NCBI GenBank assembly: GCA_963205305.1
Contig: CAUJIC010000064.1
Span: 1 to 40,717, forward strand
Origin: Pseudomonadota bacterium
GTDB lineage: Bacteria > Pseudomonadota > Alphaproteobacteria > Rickettsiales > UBA3002
Direction: 5' to 3'
DNA length: 40,717 nucleotides
Below, one piece after another: positions 29,041-38,960 of this stretch. Position 1 is the stretch's first letter. The number at the start of each line of letters is the position of its first letter. Position numbers and translations under genes: made by a program. The notes under the pieces are model-generated. The model did no database searches and was not told the DNA's origin. It saw nothing but the letters and a program-made list of their open reading frames with translations.

Positions 29041-29429
29041 GAACGCCCGTTAGACTGCCCCTTCTTGATGGCCTCCGTCGCTATATAGCGACGCAAGTGA
29101 GTATCTAGCGGCGGCAAATTATCAAGGGCCGCAACAAGGTCATCAATCGGGAATGAATTCGTAGCTGTGTGCTGCCTCCAAGCGCTGTATGCGCTTGGAA
29201 TCGACAAATCAATTGTCATGCGCAATGATGTAGGTAACGTTGATTCCATTAATTGCGCATAGTCATTACGCATTTCAGTAACACGTTTCTGCGTTTCGAG
29301 CACGCTAAACGGGCCAGCCAATTTTTTGCGCTGCCGTTCATTATAAATCTCTAAGAATATTTTTGAGTCAATTTGCGCTTTGCGCTCATCACTAAATGCT
29401 TCATAGACAGGGCTGTAGTTTTTATCCAT
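29037..29429 (-). CDS. Unknown protein, AT-rich
   Basis: I do not recognise this 130-residue protein. It has no signal peptide or membrane span. The N-terminal half is charged and helical (VYEAFSDERKAQIDSKIFLE, then the YNERQRKKLAGPF stretch). The C-terminal half includes SIPSAYSAWRQHTA and ends in a helix with RRYIATEAIKKGQ. GC is about 38% in one hand-counted line (29221-29280), lower than its neighbours. ATG 29429 overlaps the stop of a short upstream reading frame by 8 bases, suggesting coupling. It converges on xth. Confidence 0.6.
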   Translation of the reverse strand: MDKNYSPVYEAFSDERKAQIDSKIFLEIYNERQRKKLAGPFSVLETQKRVTEMRNDYAQLMESTLPTSLRMTIDLSIPSAYSAWRQHTATNSFPIDDLVAALDNLPPLDTHLRRYIATEAIKKGQSNGRS

Positions 29430-29532
29430 TCGTGCCGTTATTTTTTATTACTTTCACTGTCACAGGGCGCAGCTTCATGCGCAACAGCACCACCCATACT
29501 AAACTCGAAAATCCTGTCACTGCGATTAGCAT
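29422..29532 (-). CDS. Small membrane-peptide ORF coupled to the gene above
   Basis: A 36-residue frame starting with the third of three consecutive ATGs (29532; the others are 29535 and 29538). AGAAGG lies about 8 bases upstream. The N-terminal part MLIAVTGFSSLVWVVLL would form one membrane span, followed by a basic tail with RMKLRPVTVKVIKNN. Its TAA stop overlaps the next gene's ATG by 8 bases, the same geometry as three other junctions in this cluster. It may be a real small protein or only a leader frame that sets translation of the next gene. The remaining 70 bases to the DUF1150 gene show nothing. Confidence 0.42.
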   Translation of the reverse strand: MLIAVTGFSSLVWVVLLRMKLRPVTVKVIKNNGTNG

Positions 29533-29602
29533 CATCATTTCCTTCTAGGTCGAGGGTTCGATAACGTGGTTTGCCAATTGCAGGCGGTTGAAGGTGGGAA
29601 GT

Positions 29603-29812
29603 TTAGTGAATACTAACAGGCGCGAGGTTGTGTTTCATCGCGGTGTAAAATGCTTTTTCTTCGGATTCGAACAGGGCGAGCTGCGTGCCATCGGCAGCGA
29701 ACACAGCATAGCTGAGTACCAAACCATCGCGCACAGGCTTAATGTAGGCCATGGTCTCCAGGCCAACCATCGCCATCATCAGGTCTTCCAGTTTGGTGCG
29801 TTCTAGCTGCAT
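29603..29812 (-). CDS. DUF1150-family small protein
   Basis: A 69-residue cytoplasmic protein matching the alphaproteobacterial DUF1150 pattern: MVGLETMAYIKPVRDGLVLSYAVFAADGTQLALF, then AFYTAMKHNLAPVSIH at the C-terminus. Its function is not known; members are often near small heat-shock protein genes, which is not so here. ATG 29812 is chosen because GGGAG lies 6-7 bases upstream; an earlier in-frame start at 29857 lacks support. It lies 98 bases after lolA, behind a hairpin. Confidence 0.8.
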   Translation of the reverse strand: MQLERTKLEDLMMAMVGLETMAYIKPVRDGLVLSYAVFAADGTQLALFESEEKAFYTAMKHNLAPVSIH

Positions 29813-29893
29813 GAAGTTCTCCCAGTATTTTTGCTCTATAATCCCAATATAGCGCAATCGACGGGGGAGAAGTGTGACAGTTCTGTGAAGAAT

Positions 29894-29919
29894 AATCGCG
29901 CTAGCGCAAACTAGCGATT
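29894..29919 (-). terminator. Hairpin at the end of lolA
   Basis: Minus strand: AATCGC-TAG...CTA-GC-GCGATT, a 9-pair stem with a 2-base bulge, formed by 29894-29899 with 29914-29919 plus inner TAG/CTA pairs. It includes the lolA stop codon (29911-29913) and is followed by ATTCTTC. Weak-to-moderate terminator; on the plus strand it is followed by TTTTTG. Confidence 0.45.
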
Positions 29920-30615
29920 TTTGCGGCGGTGGTTGGCGCCGCGCGGGTCCACAAAGGTGAACAATTTATCATCCAGCACAGGGCCAAACTGCGCCTTATC
30001 GAGGCTCACGCGGGTTTCGTTGCCCGTGGCATCTACCGCCAGAATTTTCTTCAACTCCAGTGGCTTATCGCTGAATTCGAGGGTCAAATTGCCCTCGGTT
30101 GGCTTTTTGCGCTGAATAATCGTGGCGCGCACCTTGCCATCCACCACGTCAAACTTGGTTAACTGGGTCGAATCGCTATCGAGCTTCATGTCGCGCTTGG
30201 CCAAAAAACTGGCCAGCGTATCATCCACGCTGACATAGCTTAACTGCTCAAGGCTGGGATCATAATACGTCACGGTTTTTCCGTCACTCACCAGCAAAAT
30301 TGGGTTCGGCGGGTTATACTGCCAGCGCATTTTCCCGGGCCGCTTCATATAGAATTTTCCCGTGCCCGAGCTACCATCGGCCGAGGTCTGGCTGAAATCC
30401 GCAACAATCGAACCAATAGTGGCAAGGTAGGCTTCCACCCGCGTAATATCCGCCGCTTTTTCGGCCATGCTGCGTGTGTCTTTGGATGCCGCCGCGCCCT
30501 TGCCCATATCGGGCTTTGTGGCCGAATCAATAACCCCACGTGCCATGGCAGCATCAGGCTGCCCCATAAGTAGCAGTGAGGCCGCAAGTAGAATCGCCGA
30601 GGATGTCTGTTTCAT
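29911..30615 (-). CDS. lolA: Outer-membrane lipoprotein carrier LolA
   Basis: Periplasmic chaperone that ferries lipoproteins from LolCDE to the outer membrane. The 234-residue precursor has a Sec signal peptide (MKQTSSAILLAASLLLMGQP, cleavage after AMA). The LolA core is EAYLATIGSIVADFSQTSAD, then GKFYMKRPGKMRWQY and LLVSDGKTVTYYDPSLEQLSY. ATG 30615 has AGGTGA 6 bases upstream. It follows ftsW by 59 bases on the same strand, so it may be read from the dcw transcript. Its substrates would include BamD, coded in this window. Confidence 0.93.
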   Translation of the reverse strand: MKQTSSAILLAASLLLMGQPDAAMARGVIDSATKPDMGKGAAASKDTRSMAEKAADITRVEAYLATIGSIVADFSQTSADGSSGTGKFYMKRPGKMRWQYNPPNPILLVSDGKTVTYYDPSLEQLSYVSVDDTLASFLAKRDMKLDSDSTQLTKFDVVDGKVRATIIQRKKPTEGNLTLEFSDKPLELKKILAVDATGNETRVSLDKAQFGPVLDDKLFTFVDPRGANHRRKNR

Positions 30616-30674
30616 ACGCTCACCTGTACATGTCGCGCATGCCACTACGCAAGCAGATTTGAAGCGCGCATGCG

Positions 30675-31835
30675 TTACGACGACATCACTCGTGTGCTAA
30701 CGCGCGAGCGGGTGGGCTTGGGTTGTCCAAAGCGTTTGCGCGTCAGCGCCAACATCATGCCCATGCCGCCCGCCATGGCAATGATGGAAGATCCGCCATA
30801 GCTAAGGAATGGCAGTGTCATCCCCTTCGCGGGCAGCAGGTTCACCGCCACGCCCATATTCACAATCGCTTGGATGCCAAATTCGGCCAGCAACCCACCC
30901 ACCGCAATCATGCGGAAGCGGTCTTGCTCCTGCCCCATTTTCAAAAACCCACGCACCACAATCACCGCGAATAAGGTGATGATGGCCAAGCAAAACAACA
31001 TGCCGAATTCCTCCCCCGCGACGGAGAAAATAAAATCCGTATGCGAATCGGGTAAATGCTGCTTCACCACGCCCTCACCAGGGCCACGGCCAAACCATCC
31101 ACCGCCCTTGAAGGCTTCCAGCGATTTTTCCACTTGGTAATTATCGCCGCTCGAAGGGTCGAGGAATCGATCGATACGCGAGGCCACATGCGGGAGCGCA
31201 AAATACGCCGCGAAAAAGCCACCCACGCCCAGCACCGCCATACCCGCCACCCAAATGAACGGCAGCCCCGCCAAAAATAACTGCACGCCAAACATGCCGC
31301 TAATCGTTACTGTCATCCCGAAATCGGGCTGCGTGATAAGCAGCGCTGCAACCACGAGGTACATACCAATTGCAGTTCGGTATGCTGGAAAATTAGGGTG
31401 GCTAATGCGTAGCGAGAACACCCATGCAATCATCACCGCCAAGCAGGGCTTCATAAACTCCGATGGCTGAATCGACATGCCACCCAAACGCAACCAGCGG
31501 ATGGAGCCTTTATTCTCGAACCCAATGAGCGGCAGCAGTAGCAGCAGCAGCAAACTTAAGGTAAACCCCATCAGCGCAATTTTGCGGATGCGGTCACTCT
31601 CCATCATCGAGACCACCACCATCACCAATGTCGAAATGCCGAGGAAAATCTGGTGGCGAGACACAAAGTAGAAATCTGTATAACCAAGGCGACGCGCCAC
31701 GGGTGGGCTGCCCGCCATCACCAAAAAGAAGCCGATGCAGATGAGCGCCAGCATGCAAAAAAACGCGGCGCGGTCCACCGTGAACCACCAACGGCCAAGC
31801 GCCGATGTATTACGCCGATCAAGCGGTTGCCGCAT
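30675..31835 (-). CDS. ftsW: Septal peptidoglycan polymerase FtsW
   Basis: SEDS-family glycosyltransferase working with FtsI at the septum. The 386-residue protein has about ten membrane spans and typical SEDS motifs: GSIRWLRLGGMSIQPSEFMKP, then GRGPGEGVVKQHLPDSHTDFIF with the catalytic Asp region, and the C-terminal LPFLSYGGSSIIAMAGGMGM. ATG 31835 has GGGAGG upstream and overlaps murD by 17 bases. Normal length. Confidence 0.97.
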   Translation of the reverse strand: MRQPLDRRNTSALGRWWFTVDRAAFFCMLALICIGFFLVMAGSPPVARRLGYTDFYFVSRHQIFLGISTLVMVVVSMMESDRIRKIALMGFTLSLLLLLLLPLIGFENKGSIRWLRLGGMSIQPSEFMKPCLAVMIAWVFSLRISHPNFPAYRTAIGMYLVVAALLITQPDFGMTVTISGMFGVQLFLAGLPFIWVAGMAVLGVGGFFAAYFALPHVASRIDRFLDPSSGDNYQVEKSLEAFKGGGWFGRGPGEGVVKQHLPDSHTDFIFSVAGEEFGMLFCLAIITLFAVIVVRGFLKMGQEQDRFRMIAVGGLLAEFGIQAIVNMGVAVNLLPAKGMTLPFLSYGGSSIIAMAGGMGMMLALTRKRFGQPKPTRSRVSTRVMSS

Positions 31836-33216
31836 CGTTGCCTCCCGCTTTCAAGGTTTCAAATAATTTCACGAACGCCGCGCCACGCACCTCGAAATTC
31901 GCGAACTGGTCGAAGCTCGCACAGGCGGGTGATAACACCACCGCAGGCTTACCTTGCTTATCATTCACCGCATCTGCCACTGCCGTTGCAAACGCCTTTT
32001 CCAGCGTGCCGCAATGGGTATAGCGCACTTTACCATCGAGCGTTTTGGCAAAATAGTTCGCCGCTTCACCAATCAGGTAGGCGTGCCGAATTTTTCCAAA
32101 ATATTTCGCCAACGGCTCAATGCCACCTTCTTTGCTCACGCCACCAATAATCCAGTACATATCATCATAGGTCTTGAGTGCTTTTTCCGCCGCATCGGCG
32201 TTCGTTGCTTTGCTATCATTCACGAATTGTACGCCGTTGATTTCCCCCAGCCATTCCATGCGGTGCGCCAATCCGGGGTAAGTCTGCATCGCGGCAATGA
32301 TGTCTGCGTGGCCGCAGCCATTCACCAAACATGCCGCATAGGCCGCCGCGGCGTTCTGCCCGTTATGTTCGCCTTGGAGGGATTTCACGTGCGAAATATC
32401 ACCCACCAAATCAATGTTGATTTCACCCAGCGTATTGTGCAATTTTCCGTTTGCCCAATAGACACCATGCGTCACCGTGCAGCCTGCGGCGATGGGTAAC
32501 ACCAGCTGCTCGGTTTCGTGTAGCATGGTGCGGCAAATCGCTTCGCTCGTTGCATCATCCACCCCGATGATCGCGATATCATCGCCGTCCATGCGGTCGA
32601 AAATATGCATCTTCGCGGCGACATAATTCTCCATGCTGCCATGATGGTCGAGATGGTCAGGCGAAATGTTGAGCAGCAGCGCCGTGTTAAAATGTGTCGT
32701 CGTCACAAGGTCGAGCTGGTACGAGGAAAGCTCCAGCACATAGATTGCATCCGCCCCAAGCGGCGCCAGCGCCAGCGCAGGGGTGCCAAGGTTACCGCCC
32801 ACTTCCACGCGTTTGCCGCACGCTTTCAAAATATGGGCAATCAGCGTTGTGGTCGTCGATTTTCCATTCGTACCCGTAATGCAAAGATAGGTCGCCTCAG
32901 GCTGTGCGCGATAGAGCAATTCAATATCGCCAATTACCTCCACACCCGCTTTAGTCGCAGCCACCACCGCAGGGTGGGTAAGGAAAATCCCAGGGCTCAT
33001 AATCAGCGATGCAAACGCCGAAAAATCCCACTCCGTAACAGGCTGAATGGTGATTGCTGGAAATTCCTTCGCTGCTGCCGCGCGCCCTGCCTCACCGTCA
33101 TCCCAAGCCACTACTGTTGCGCCGCTGGCCAGCAACCTCGCGACCGTCGCACGGCCCGATTTGCCAAGGCCAACCACGCCGTATGTTTTGCCCGATGCGA
33201 AAGGAAGTAAAATCAT
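31819..33216 (-). CDS. murD: UDP-MurNAc-L-Ala:D-Glu ligase MurD
   Basis: Adds D-glutamate to the stem peptide. The 465-residue Mur ligase has N-terminal GVVGLGKSGRATVARLL, the ATP loop GTNGKST (115-121), LNISPDHLDHHGSMENY, and FVNDSKATNADAAEKAL in the C-terminal domain. ATG 33216 has a GTAGGGA-type site and lies 3 bases after mraY. It overlaps ftsW. No anomaly. Confidence 0.97.
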   Translation of the reverse strand: MILLPFASGKTYGVVGLGKSGRATVARLLASGATVVAWDDGEAGRAAAAKEFPAITIQPVTEWDFSAFASLIMSPGIFLTHPAVVAATKAGVEVIGDIELLYRAQPEATYLCITGTNGKSTTTTLIAHILKACGKRVEVGGNLGTPALALAPLGADAIYVLELSSYQLDLVTTTHFNTALLLNISPDHLDHHGSMENYVAAKMHIFDRMDGDDIAIIGVDDATSEAICRTMLHETEQLVLPIAAGCTVTHGVYWANGKLHNTLGEINIDLVGDISHVKSLQGEHNGQNAAAAYAACLVNGCGHADIIAAMQTYPGLAHRMEWLGEINGVQFVNDSKATNADAAEKALKTYDDMYWIIGGVSKEGGIEPLAKYFGKIRHAYLIGEAANYFAKTLDGKVRYTHCGTLEKAFATAVADAVNDKQGKPAVVLSPACASFDQFANFEVRGAAFVKLFETLKAGGNDAATA

Positions 33217-33219
33217 TCC

Positions 33220-34305
33220 CTACCGCAGCTTCAATGTAGAAAGTCCAACCAATGCCAATATAACTGCCACAATCCAAAAACGAATAACGACCGTCGGCTC
33301 CTTCCAACCCAGCTTTTCATAATGGTGGTGGATTGGCGCCATGCGGAACACGCGCTTGCCTGTCATCTTGAACGAGGCCACCTGAATCATCACCGAAAGC
33401 GCCTCGACCACGAACAGCCCCCCAATAATCGCGAGCACAATCTCGTGCTTACAAATAATGGCAATGGTTCCCAGAGAACCACCGAATGCGAGACTGCCCG
33501 TATCGCCCATGAACACCATCGCAGGTGGCGCATTGAACCATAAAAACCCAAGCCCTGCACCAATCAACGCTGCACAGAACACTGCTAGTTCCCCGCTACC
33601 GGGGACCAAATCGAAATGCAGATAATGCGCATAGACTGCATTACCGATAAGGTAGGCAATCAGACCAAAACACGCTGCCGCAATCATGATGGGCACAATG
33701 GCGAGGCCATCCAAGCCATCCGTCAAATTCACCGCATTGCTAGCGCCCACCAACACCACCATTGCAAACGGAATATAGAGAACACCGAGATTGAGCAGAT
33801 AATCCTTCACGAATGGAAACGCGAGATGCTGGTTGAGATGTGCGGGCGTCACGAGCGTGATCCAATAAGCAGCCGCAGCTGCAATCGCGAATTGGCACAC
33901 CAGTTTCTTTTTCCCCGAGAGGCCTTTGTGATTTTTCTTCGAAACTTTTAGGTAATCATCCATGAAGCCAATCGTGCCGTACCCCAACGTCACGAACAGC
34001 ACAATCCACACATAATGGTTCGTAATATCCGCCCACAAAATCGTGCTTACCGTTACCGCAAACAGCATCATAAGCCCGCCCATTGTCGGGGTGCCTTTTT
34101 TGCTCAGGTGCGATTCAGGACCATCATCGCGTATGGGTTGGCCGCCATGCTGCTTATTCTTCAACCAGCGAATCAGGCGCGGACCAATAACAAAACTAAT
34201 GATAAGCGCCGTGATAATGGCACCCCCGCTACGAAACGTGAGGTAGCGAAACAGGTTGAAAAACTGAATATCGCCCGAGAGCGGATAGAGAAGATTATAT
34301 AGCAT
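33220..34305 (-). CDS. mraY: Phospho-MurNAc-pentapeptide translocase MraY
   Basis: Membrane enzyme that links the soluble precursor to undecaprenyl phosphate, giving lipid I. The 361-residue protein has about ten spans and the family motifs: [32 protein letters not shown] (catalytic Asp pair), [15 protein letters not shown] and [18 protein letters not shown] 34305 shares one base with the murF stop (TAATG). Confidence 0.98.
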   Translation of the reverse strand: MLYNLLYPLSGDIQFFNLFRYLTFRSGGAIITALIISFVIGPRLIRWLKNKQHGGQPIRDDGPESHLSKKGTPTMGGLMMLFAVTVSTILWADITNHYVWIVLFVTLGYGTIGFMDDYLKVSKKNHKGLSGKKKLVCQFAIAAAAAYWITLVTPAHLNQHLAFPFVKDYLLNLGVLYIPFAMVVLVGASNAVNLTDGLDGLAIVPIMIAAACFGLIAYLIGNAVYAHYLHFDLVPGSGELAVFCAALIGAGLGFLWFNAPPAMVFMGDTGSLAFGGSLGTIAIICKHEIVLAIIGGLFVVEALSVMIQVASFKMTGKRVFRMAPIHHHYEKLGWKEPTVVIRFWIVAVILALVGLSTLKLR

Positions 34306-35699
34306 TATCTGCCCCCTTCGATGGCGTCGACCACTACATCCATACGGCTGCCGTGCGAACCTTTCACCAGCACCAAATCATTGGCACGCAATGCTTCCAC
34401 CACCACTGGCGCCAACTCGCGGCTGGTGGGCTTATAAGCCCCACGCATCGTTTCTGGCAAGGCATGATACATCTTCTCCATGAAGGTTCCTGCGGCAAAC
34501 ACCAAATCCATCTGGTTGTTCACCAGCGTAGGCACCAGCCCCACATGCAAATCTTCTGCATGCTCACCCAGCTCCAGCATATCACCCAAAATCACCACCG
34601 TGCGTACTTGCTCCGCCGAGGCATCGCGCATCTCTGCTATCTTCTCAATCGCACCTTTCATCGAAACGGGGCTGGCGTTGTAGCAATCATCCACCAAGCG
34701 CAAATTGCCACCCTTGATGCTGAGCTTCTTGATTTGTCCACGGCCTTTAGGTTCGCTAAAATTCGCCAGCGCTGCTGCGGCTTTAGCAAGGTCAGCACCT
34801 AACGCATCCACCACACCCAGCACCGCGACGGACATCAACGCCCAGTGCTTACCAATCGTGCCGATGGTGTAAGAAATAGCTGTGCCCGCTATCGTCGCCT
34901 CAATTACGGAATGGGTGTCATCAATCGCATATTTGGTCATGCGGCACAGCGCATTTTTGCCCGTGCCGAACGAGAGAATTCTGTCCATCCCCTTCGCCTG
35001 TGCGTGTGCTTTCAGGCGCTCATACTGGTTGTTATCCGCGTTCAGTACCGCCACACCTTTGCCGCCCATGCCTTCAAATATCGCCGCCTTCTCATCCGCA
35101 ATCGCCTCGATGCTTTGGAAGAACTCGATATGCACCGCATCCACGGTCGTAATAAGGCTTACATGTGGGCGCGCCATGATGGAAAGCGGGCTGATTTCAC
35201 CCGCATGGTTCATACCCATTTCAATCACCGCATACTGCACATCCAGCGGCATGTTCGCCAAGTTGAGCGGCACGCCAAGGTGGTTATTTAAATTTCCCTT
35301 CGTAGCATACACGCTGCCCGTGGCGCGCAGTGCTGCCGCAATCATTTCCTTCGCGCCCGTTTTTCCCACGCTGCCCGTAATACCAATCACCTTCGCGTTG
35401 CTTCGAGTGCGTGCGGCAGTGCCCAATGCTTGCAGTGCCTTCTCCACATCCTTCACCATAACCAACTTACTTGCATCCACCCCCGTGATTGGCTTGCTGA
35501 CCAGCGCACCAACCGCACCTTTTTCCAGTGCGGAAGCTACATGTTCGTGTCCATCCACCTTGCTTCCTGGCAGCGCCACAAACAACGCGCCCGCCTCCAG
35601 CGTGCGTGTGTCGATGCTCACAGAACTGGCGATCCAATCACCTGTCGAAACTCCGTGGGTGGCGGCAATAATTTCTTGGGTGGTCCATTGCGTGGTCAT
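34305..35699 (-). CDS. murF: UDP-MurNAc-tripeptide:D-Ala-D-Ala ligase MurF
   Basis: Completes the pentapeptide with the dipeptide made by Ddl. The 464-residue Mur ligase has the N-terminal [18 protein letters not shown], the ATP loop [10 protein letters not shown] (about 109-118, GKTG in place of the usual GKTT), [14 protein letters not shown] and [19 protein letters not shown] 35699 overlaps the murE stop (ATGA). Normal length. Confidence 0.97.
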   Translation of the reverse strand: MTTQWTTQEIIAATHGVSTGDWIASSVSIDTRTLEAGALFVALPGSKVDGHEHVASALEKGAVGALVSKPITGVDASKLVMVKDVEKALQALGTAARTRSNAKVIGITGSVGKTGAKEMIAAALRATGSVYATKGNLNNHLGVPLNLANMPLDVQYAVIEMGMNHAGEISPLSIMARPHVSLITTVDAVHIEFFQSIEAIADEKAAIFEGMGGKGVAVLNADNNQYERLKAHAQAKGMDRILSFGTGKNALCRMTKYAIDDTHSVIEATIAGTAISYTIGTIGKHWALMSVAVLGVVDALGADLAKAAAALANFSEPKGRGQIKKLSIKGGNLRLVDDCYNASPVSMKGAIEKIAEMRDASAEQVRTVVILGDMLELGEHAEDLHVGLVPTLVNNQMDLVFAAGTFMEKMYHALPETMRGAYKPTSRELAPVVVEALRANDLVLVKGSHGSRMDVVVDAIEGGR

Positions 35700-37150
35700 G
35701 CGGCAACTGCCTTTCTGATGTGGTCTGCATCGCTGAAGGGGTGAGCTTGATTGCCGATGATCTGGGTGGTTTCGTGGCCCTTACCGGCGATGACCAGAAC
35801 ATCGCCAGCTGCTAGGTTTTGGATCGCGGTGCGGATGGCCGTATCGCGATCGGGAATTTCTTGTGCGTGGGGTGCCTTCGCCATAATTGCGGCACGAATG
35901 GTTGCAGGGTTTTCGCTGCGCGGGTTATCGTCCGTTACAATCACAACATCCGCGAATTGGCTTGCCGCTGCGCCCATCTCAGGGCGCTTGCCTGCATCGC
36001 GGTCACCACCGCAGCCAAACACCACATGCAACTTCTTCGCGGTATGCGGGCGCAAGGTTCTGAGGATATTTTCGAGCGCCGCGGGCGTGTGGGCATAGTC
36101 GATAAAAATCGGCGCATTGTTATGCTCCGCAATTTTCTCGAGCCGCCCTGATACGCCACGCAACTTGGGCAATAATTTCACCAGCGCCGCTTCACCCAGC
36201 CCCGCCACACTCAGCAGCCCCATGGCGGTCAGCATATTGCTCAGTTGGAACGCACCATAAAGCGGAACACTGAGTGTATATGGTTTGCCGCGTAATTGTA
36301 GTTCTGCATCCAACCCATTTGCATGTGGCGTAACGCCGATCACTCGGTAATCCGCCTTCTCATGCGAACCAAAACTCAGCACCGTAATGCCGCGTGCATC
36401 GCAGATGGTTTTGAGTGCCCCGAAATGTGCGTCATCACGGTTGATGATTGCAAGCGCCCCTGTCCCCAACACATCGCTAAACAGCCGCGCTTTTGCCGCG
36501 AAATAGGCTTCCACCGTGTGGTGATAATCCAGATGGTCGCGCGTGAGGTTCGTAAACGCACCTGCCGCAAATTTCACCCCATCAGCGCGTTTTTGGTCGA
36601 GCCCATGGCTGCTGGTTTCAATCGCGCAAACCCGCACGCCAGCACCCACCAAATCATGCAACGTGGTGTGCAATAAAATCGGTTCAGGCGAAGTGTTGTT
36701 CGCAGGGAACGCATCATTCAGCGCGGCATGCACGCTGCGTAAACCCAGCGTGCCGATAGATGCCGCATCCAGCCCTGAAAGCTGAGCCAGTTGGCGCACA
36801 AAATCCGCGGTCGAGGTTTTGCCGTCCGTGCCCGTAATCGCGAAACAGAATTCGGGCTGGCCCGCATAAAATGCCGCAGCAATGGCACTCACCGCCGCGC
36901 GCATGTCACCCACACGAACGACGGGAACCGTTAAACCAACAGGCAACACCGCATCGCTTGCCGCCAGCACCGCCACTGCCCCTGCACGCACGGCGTCGGG
37001 GATGTATTTTGTGCCGTCTTGCTTCACGCCCGAAAGCGCAACAAACAAACTGCCAGCCTTCACGGCGCGCGAATCAGCGGTGATACCATGCACCATCACG
37101 TCTGCATCCCCCTCGATGGAAGTACCCGCAATGTTAGAAAGAAGCTGCAC
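35696..37150 (-). CDS. murE: UDP-MurNAc-dipeptide:meso-DAP ligase MurE
   Basis: Adds the third stem-peptide residue. The 484-residue protein has ITADSRAVKAGSLFVAL, the ATP loop GTDGKTST (107-114), LTRDHLDYHHTVEAY and VTDDNPRSENP. The DNPR sequence marks meso-diaminopimelate specificity, so the wall is of the usual Gram-negative A1gamma type. The start is GTG 37150 with AAGGAGG 6 bases upstream, overlapping ftsI by 17 bases. Confidence 0.97.
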   Translation of the reverse strand: MQLLSNIAGTSIEGDADVMVHGITADSRAVKAGSLFVALSGVKQDGTKYIPDAVRAGAVAVLAASDAVLPVGLTVPVVRVGDMRAAVSAIAAAFYAGQPEFCFAITGTDGKTSTADFVRQLAQLSGLDAASIGTLGLRSVHAALNDAFPANNTSPEPILLHTTLHDLVGAGVRVCAIETSSHGLDQKRADGVKFAAGAFTNLTRDHLDYHHTVEAYFAAKARLFSDVLGTGALAIINRDDAHFGALKTICDARGITVLSFGSHEKADYRVIGVTPHANGLDAELQLRGKPYTLSVPLYGAFQLSNMLTAMGLLSVAGLGEAALVKLLPKLRGVSGRLEKIAEHNNAPIFIDYAHTPAALENILRTLRPHTAKKLHVVFGCGGDRDAGKRPEMGAAASQFADVVIVTDDNPRSENPATIRAAIMAKAPHAQEIPDRDTAIRTAIQNLAAGDVLVIAGKGHETTQIIGNQAHPFSDADHIRKAVAA

Positions 37151-38960
37151 TCACGGCCTCCTTCGTCATCGCATTTTCATGCGCCAGCTGCGCGGCTTTT
37201 TCACGCGCCAAGGCACCACCCCAATAGGCTTCCACTTTTGCATCACGAGGGCTGGCCTCGGGCTTCATCGCCAATAGTGGCGCCATGCGCTGTACCACGC
37301 GCCCTGCTGCGGGTGCCGAAATCCAGCCGCCCGTTGCAAAGCCATAGGTTGATTTATTGCCGCGTGGCTCGTCCACCATCACCAGCACCGCATAGCGCGG
37401 GTCACGCATCGGAAACACACCCACGAACGACGCCACTTTCGCGTCTTTCTTATACGCGCCGTTCGTATTCTTTTCGGCGGTTCCTGTTTTTCCGCCCACC
37501 TCGTAGCCCTCGGCATTGGCCGATTTACCCGTGCCATGCAGCACCACAAGGCGCAGCAAATCGCGTACATCGCCCACCGTTTTTTTAGCGATCACACGGG
37601 TGCCTTCAGACTTGTTCGCATTGCCACCCTTCACCAACGTCATGGGGTGCAAAACTCCATCGCCCGATACTGCCGCAATGGCATTGATGAGATGTAGCGG
37701 TGATACCGAAATCCCATGACCATATGCCACGGTCATCGTCGTCAGTTCCGACCAGCTACGCGGAATCATCGGGCGACCAAGCTCGGATAATTCAAGTTTC
37801 ACGGGTTCGAACAACCCAAGCGATTTCAGGAATTTTTGTTGGCGTTTCCCGCCCAGATCGAGTGCCATTTTCGCGGTGCCCACATTGCTCGAATAGGCAA
37901 AAATCTCGGGCACCGAAAGCCAGCGCCCCTCAGGGTGAGCATCCGTAATGGTGAAGCCGCCCATGTGGATGGGGTGGCTTGCGTCGTAGCCACCCTTCAT
38001 GGTCACCACGTTGTTGTCGAGCGAGGCCGCCATGGTAAATGTTTTGAAGGTGGAGCCCATTTCATAGACGCCGAGCGTAGCGCGGTTGAAGCGCGCATCG
38101 TCGCTCGCGCGGCCAGGTTGGTGCGGATCAAACTCAGGCAGGCTCGTCATCGCCAGCACCTCGCCCGATTTAATATCGAGCACCACACCCACACCACCAA
38201 TGGCCTGAAACTCGCCAATGGCTTTACTCACTTCGTCGCGCAAAATCGATTGAACCCGCAAATCGAGTGAAAGCTGAAGAGGCTTATCATTCTGAGGGTC
38301 TTGCAACTTCCCATCGAATGATTTTTCGATGCCTGCAAGCCCTTGATTATCGACACCTACATACCCAATGCTATGGGCAAAAATGCCGCCATACGGGTAG
38401 ACGCGGCGCACATCTGGCTCAAAGAAAAGCCCGGGCACTCCAAGGTTATTCACTGCTTCTTGCTGCGCGGGCGTCAGGTGGCGCTGCAGATAAATAAACG
38501 TCACATGCTTACGATTCAGCTTCTCCCGAAATTGTGCTATGGATTCGCGCGGAAAAATTTTGTTGAGCGCTTTGGCAAGCTCCGCCTCGTGGCGAATAAT
38601 CGTGGGATTCGCTACCAACGATGCAGTTTTGATGGAAGTGGCAAGCACCATGCCGTTGCGGTCGACAATCTCGCGGCGCACCACTTGCTCGGCGGCACCA
38701 ATTTTCGAAACATCGACATCATCTTCGCGGCTGAGCAGCAATTGCGGCTCGTTCACCAATTTCGCAAATGGCAAATCGCCACTGCCCACGGTGCTCACTT
38801 CAAACAGACGCAAACTCAGCATCAAAAAGCACATCGCAAAAAATACCGCGACCAAAATGCTACGCGCGCGTGATTCGCCCATGCCGCGTGCCGCACGGCT
38901 TTCCACTCGTACAATACGCGCAGGCGGACGCTTCGATGGAATGCGACGGAACTGACGCAA
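37134..38960 (-). CDS. ftsI: Septal transpeptidase FtsI (PBP3)
   Basis: Crosslinks septal peptidoglycan. The 608-residue class B PBP has a basic cytoplasmic N-terminus and one membrane span near 34-52. A dimerisation domain follows, with REIVDRNGMVLATS. The transpeptidase motifs are STFK (S303-K306), SSN (357-359) and KTG (491-493). The start is TTG 38960, directly after the ftsL stop, with GAGGG 8 bases upstream; I see no better start before the membrane span. The protein is slightly longer at the C-terminus than E. coli PBP3. It partners FtsW in the same operon. Confidence 0.97.
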   Translation of the reverse strand: MRQFRRIPSKRPPARIVRVESRAARGMGESRARSILVAVFFAMCFLMLSLRLFEVSTVGSGDLPFAKLVNEPQLLLSREDDVDVSKIGAAEQVVRREIVDRNGMVLATSIKTASLVANPTIIRHEAELAKALNKIFPRESIAQFREKLNRKHVTFIYLQRHLTPAQQEAVNNLGVPGLFFEPDVRRVYPYGGIFAHSIGYVGVDNQGLAGIEKSFDGKLQDPQNDKPLQLSLDLRVQSILRDEVSKAIGEFQAIGGVGVVLDIKSGEVLAMTSLPEFDPHQPGRASDDARFNRATLGVYEMGSTFKTFTMAASLDNNVVTMKGGYDASHPIHMGGFTITDAHPEGRWLSVPEIFAYSSNVGTAKMALDLGGKRQQKFLKSLGLFEPVKLELSELGRPMIPRSWSELTTMTVAYGHGISVSPLHLINAIAAVSGDGVLHPMTLVKGGNANKSEGTRVIAKKTVGDVRDLLRLVVLHGTGKSANAEGYEVGGKTGTAEKNTNGAYKKDAKVASFVGVFPMRDPRYAVLVMVDEPRGNKSTYGFATGGWISAPAAGRVVQRMAPLLAMKPEASPRDAKVEAYWGGALAREKAAQLAHENAMTKEAVSAASF

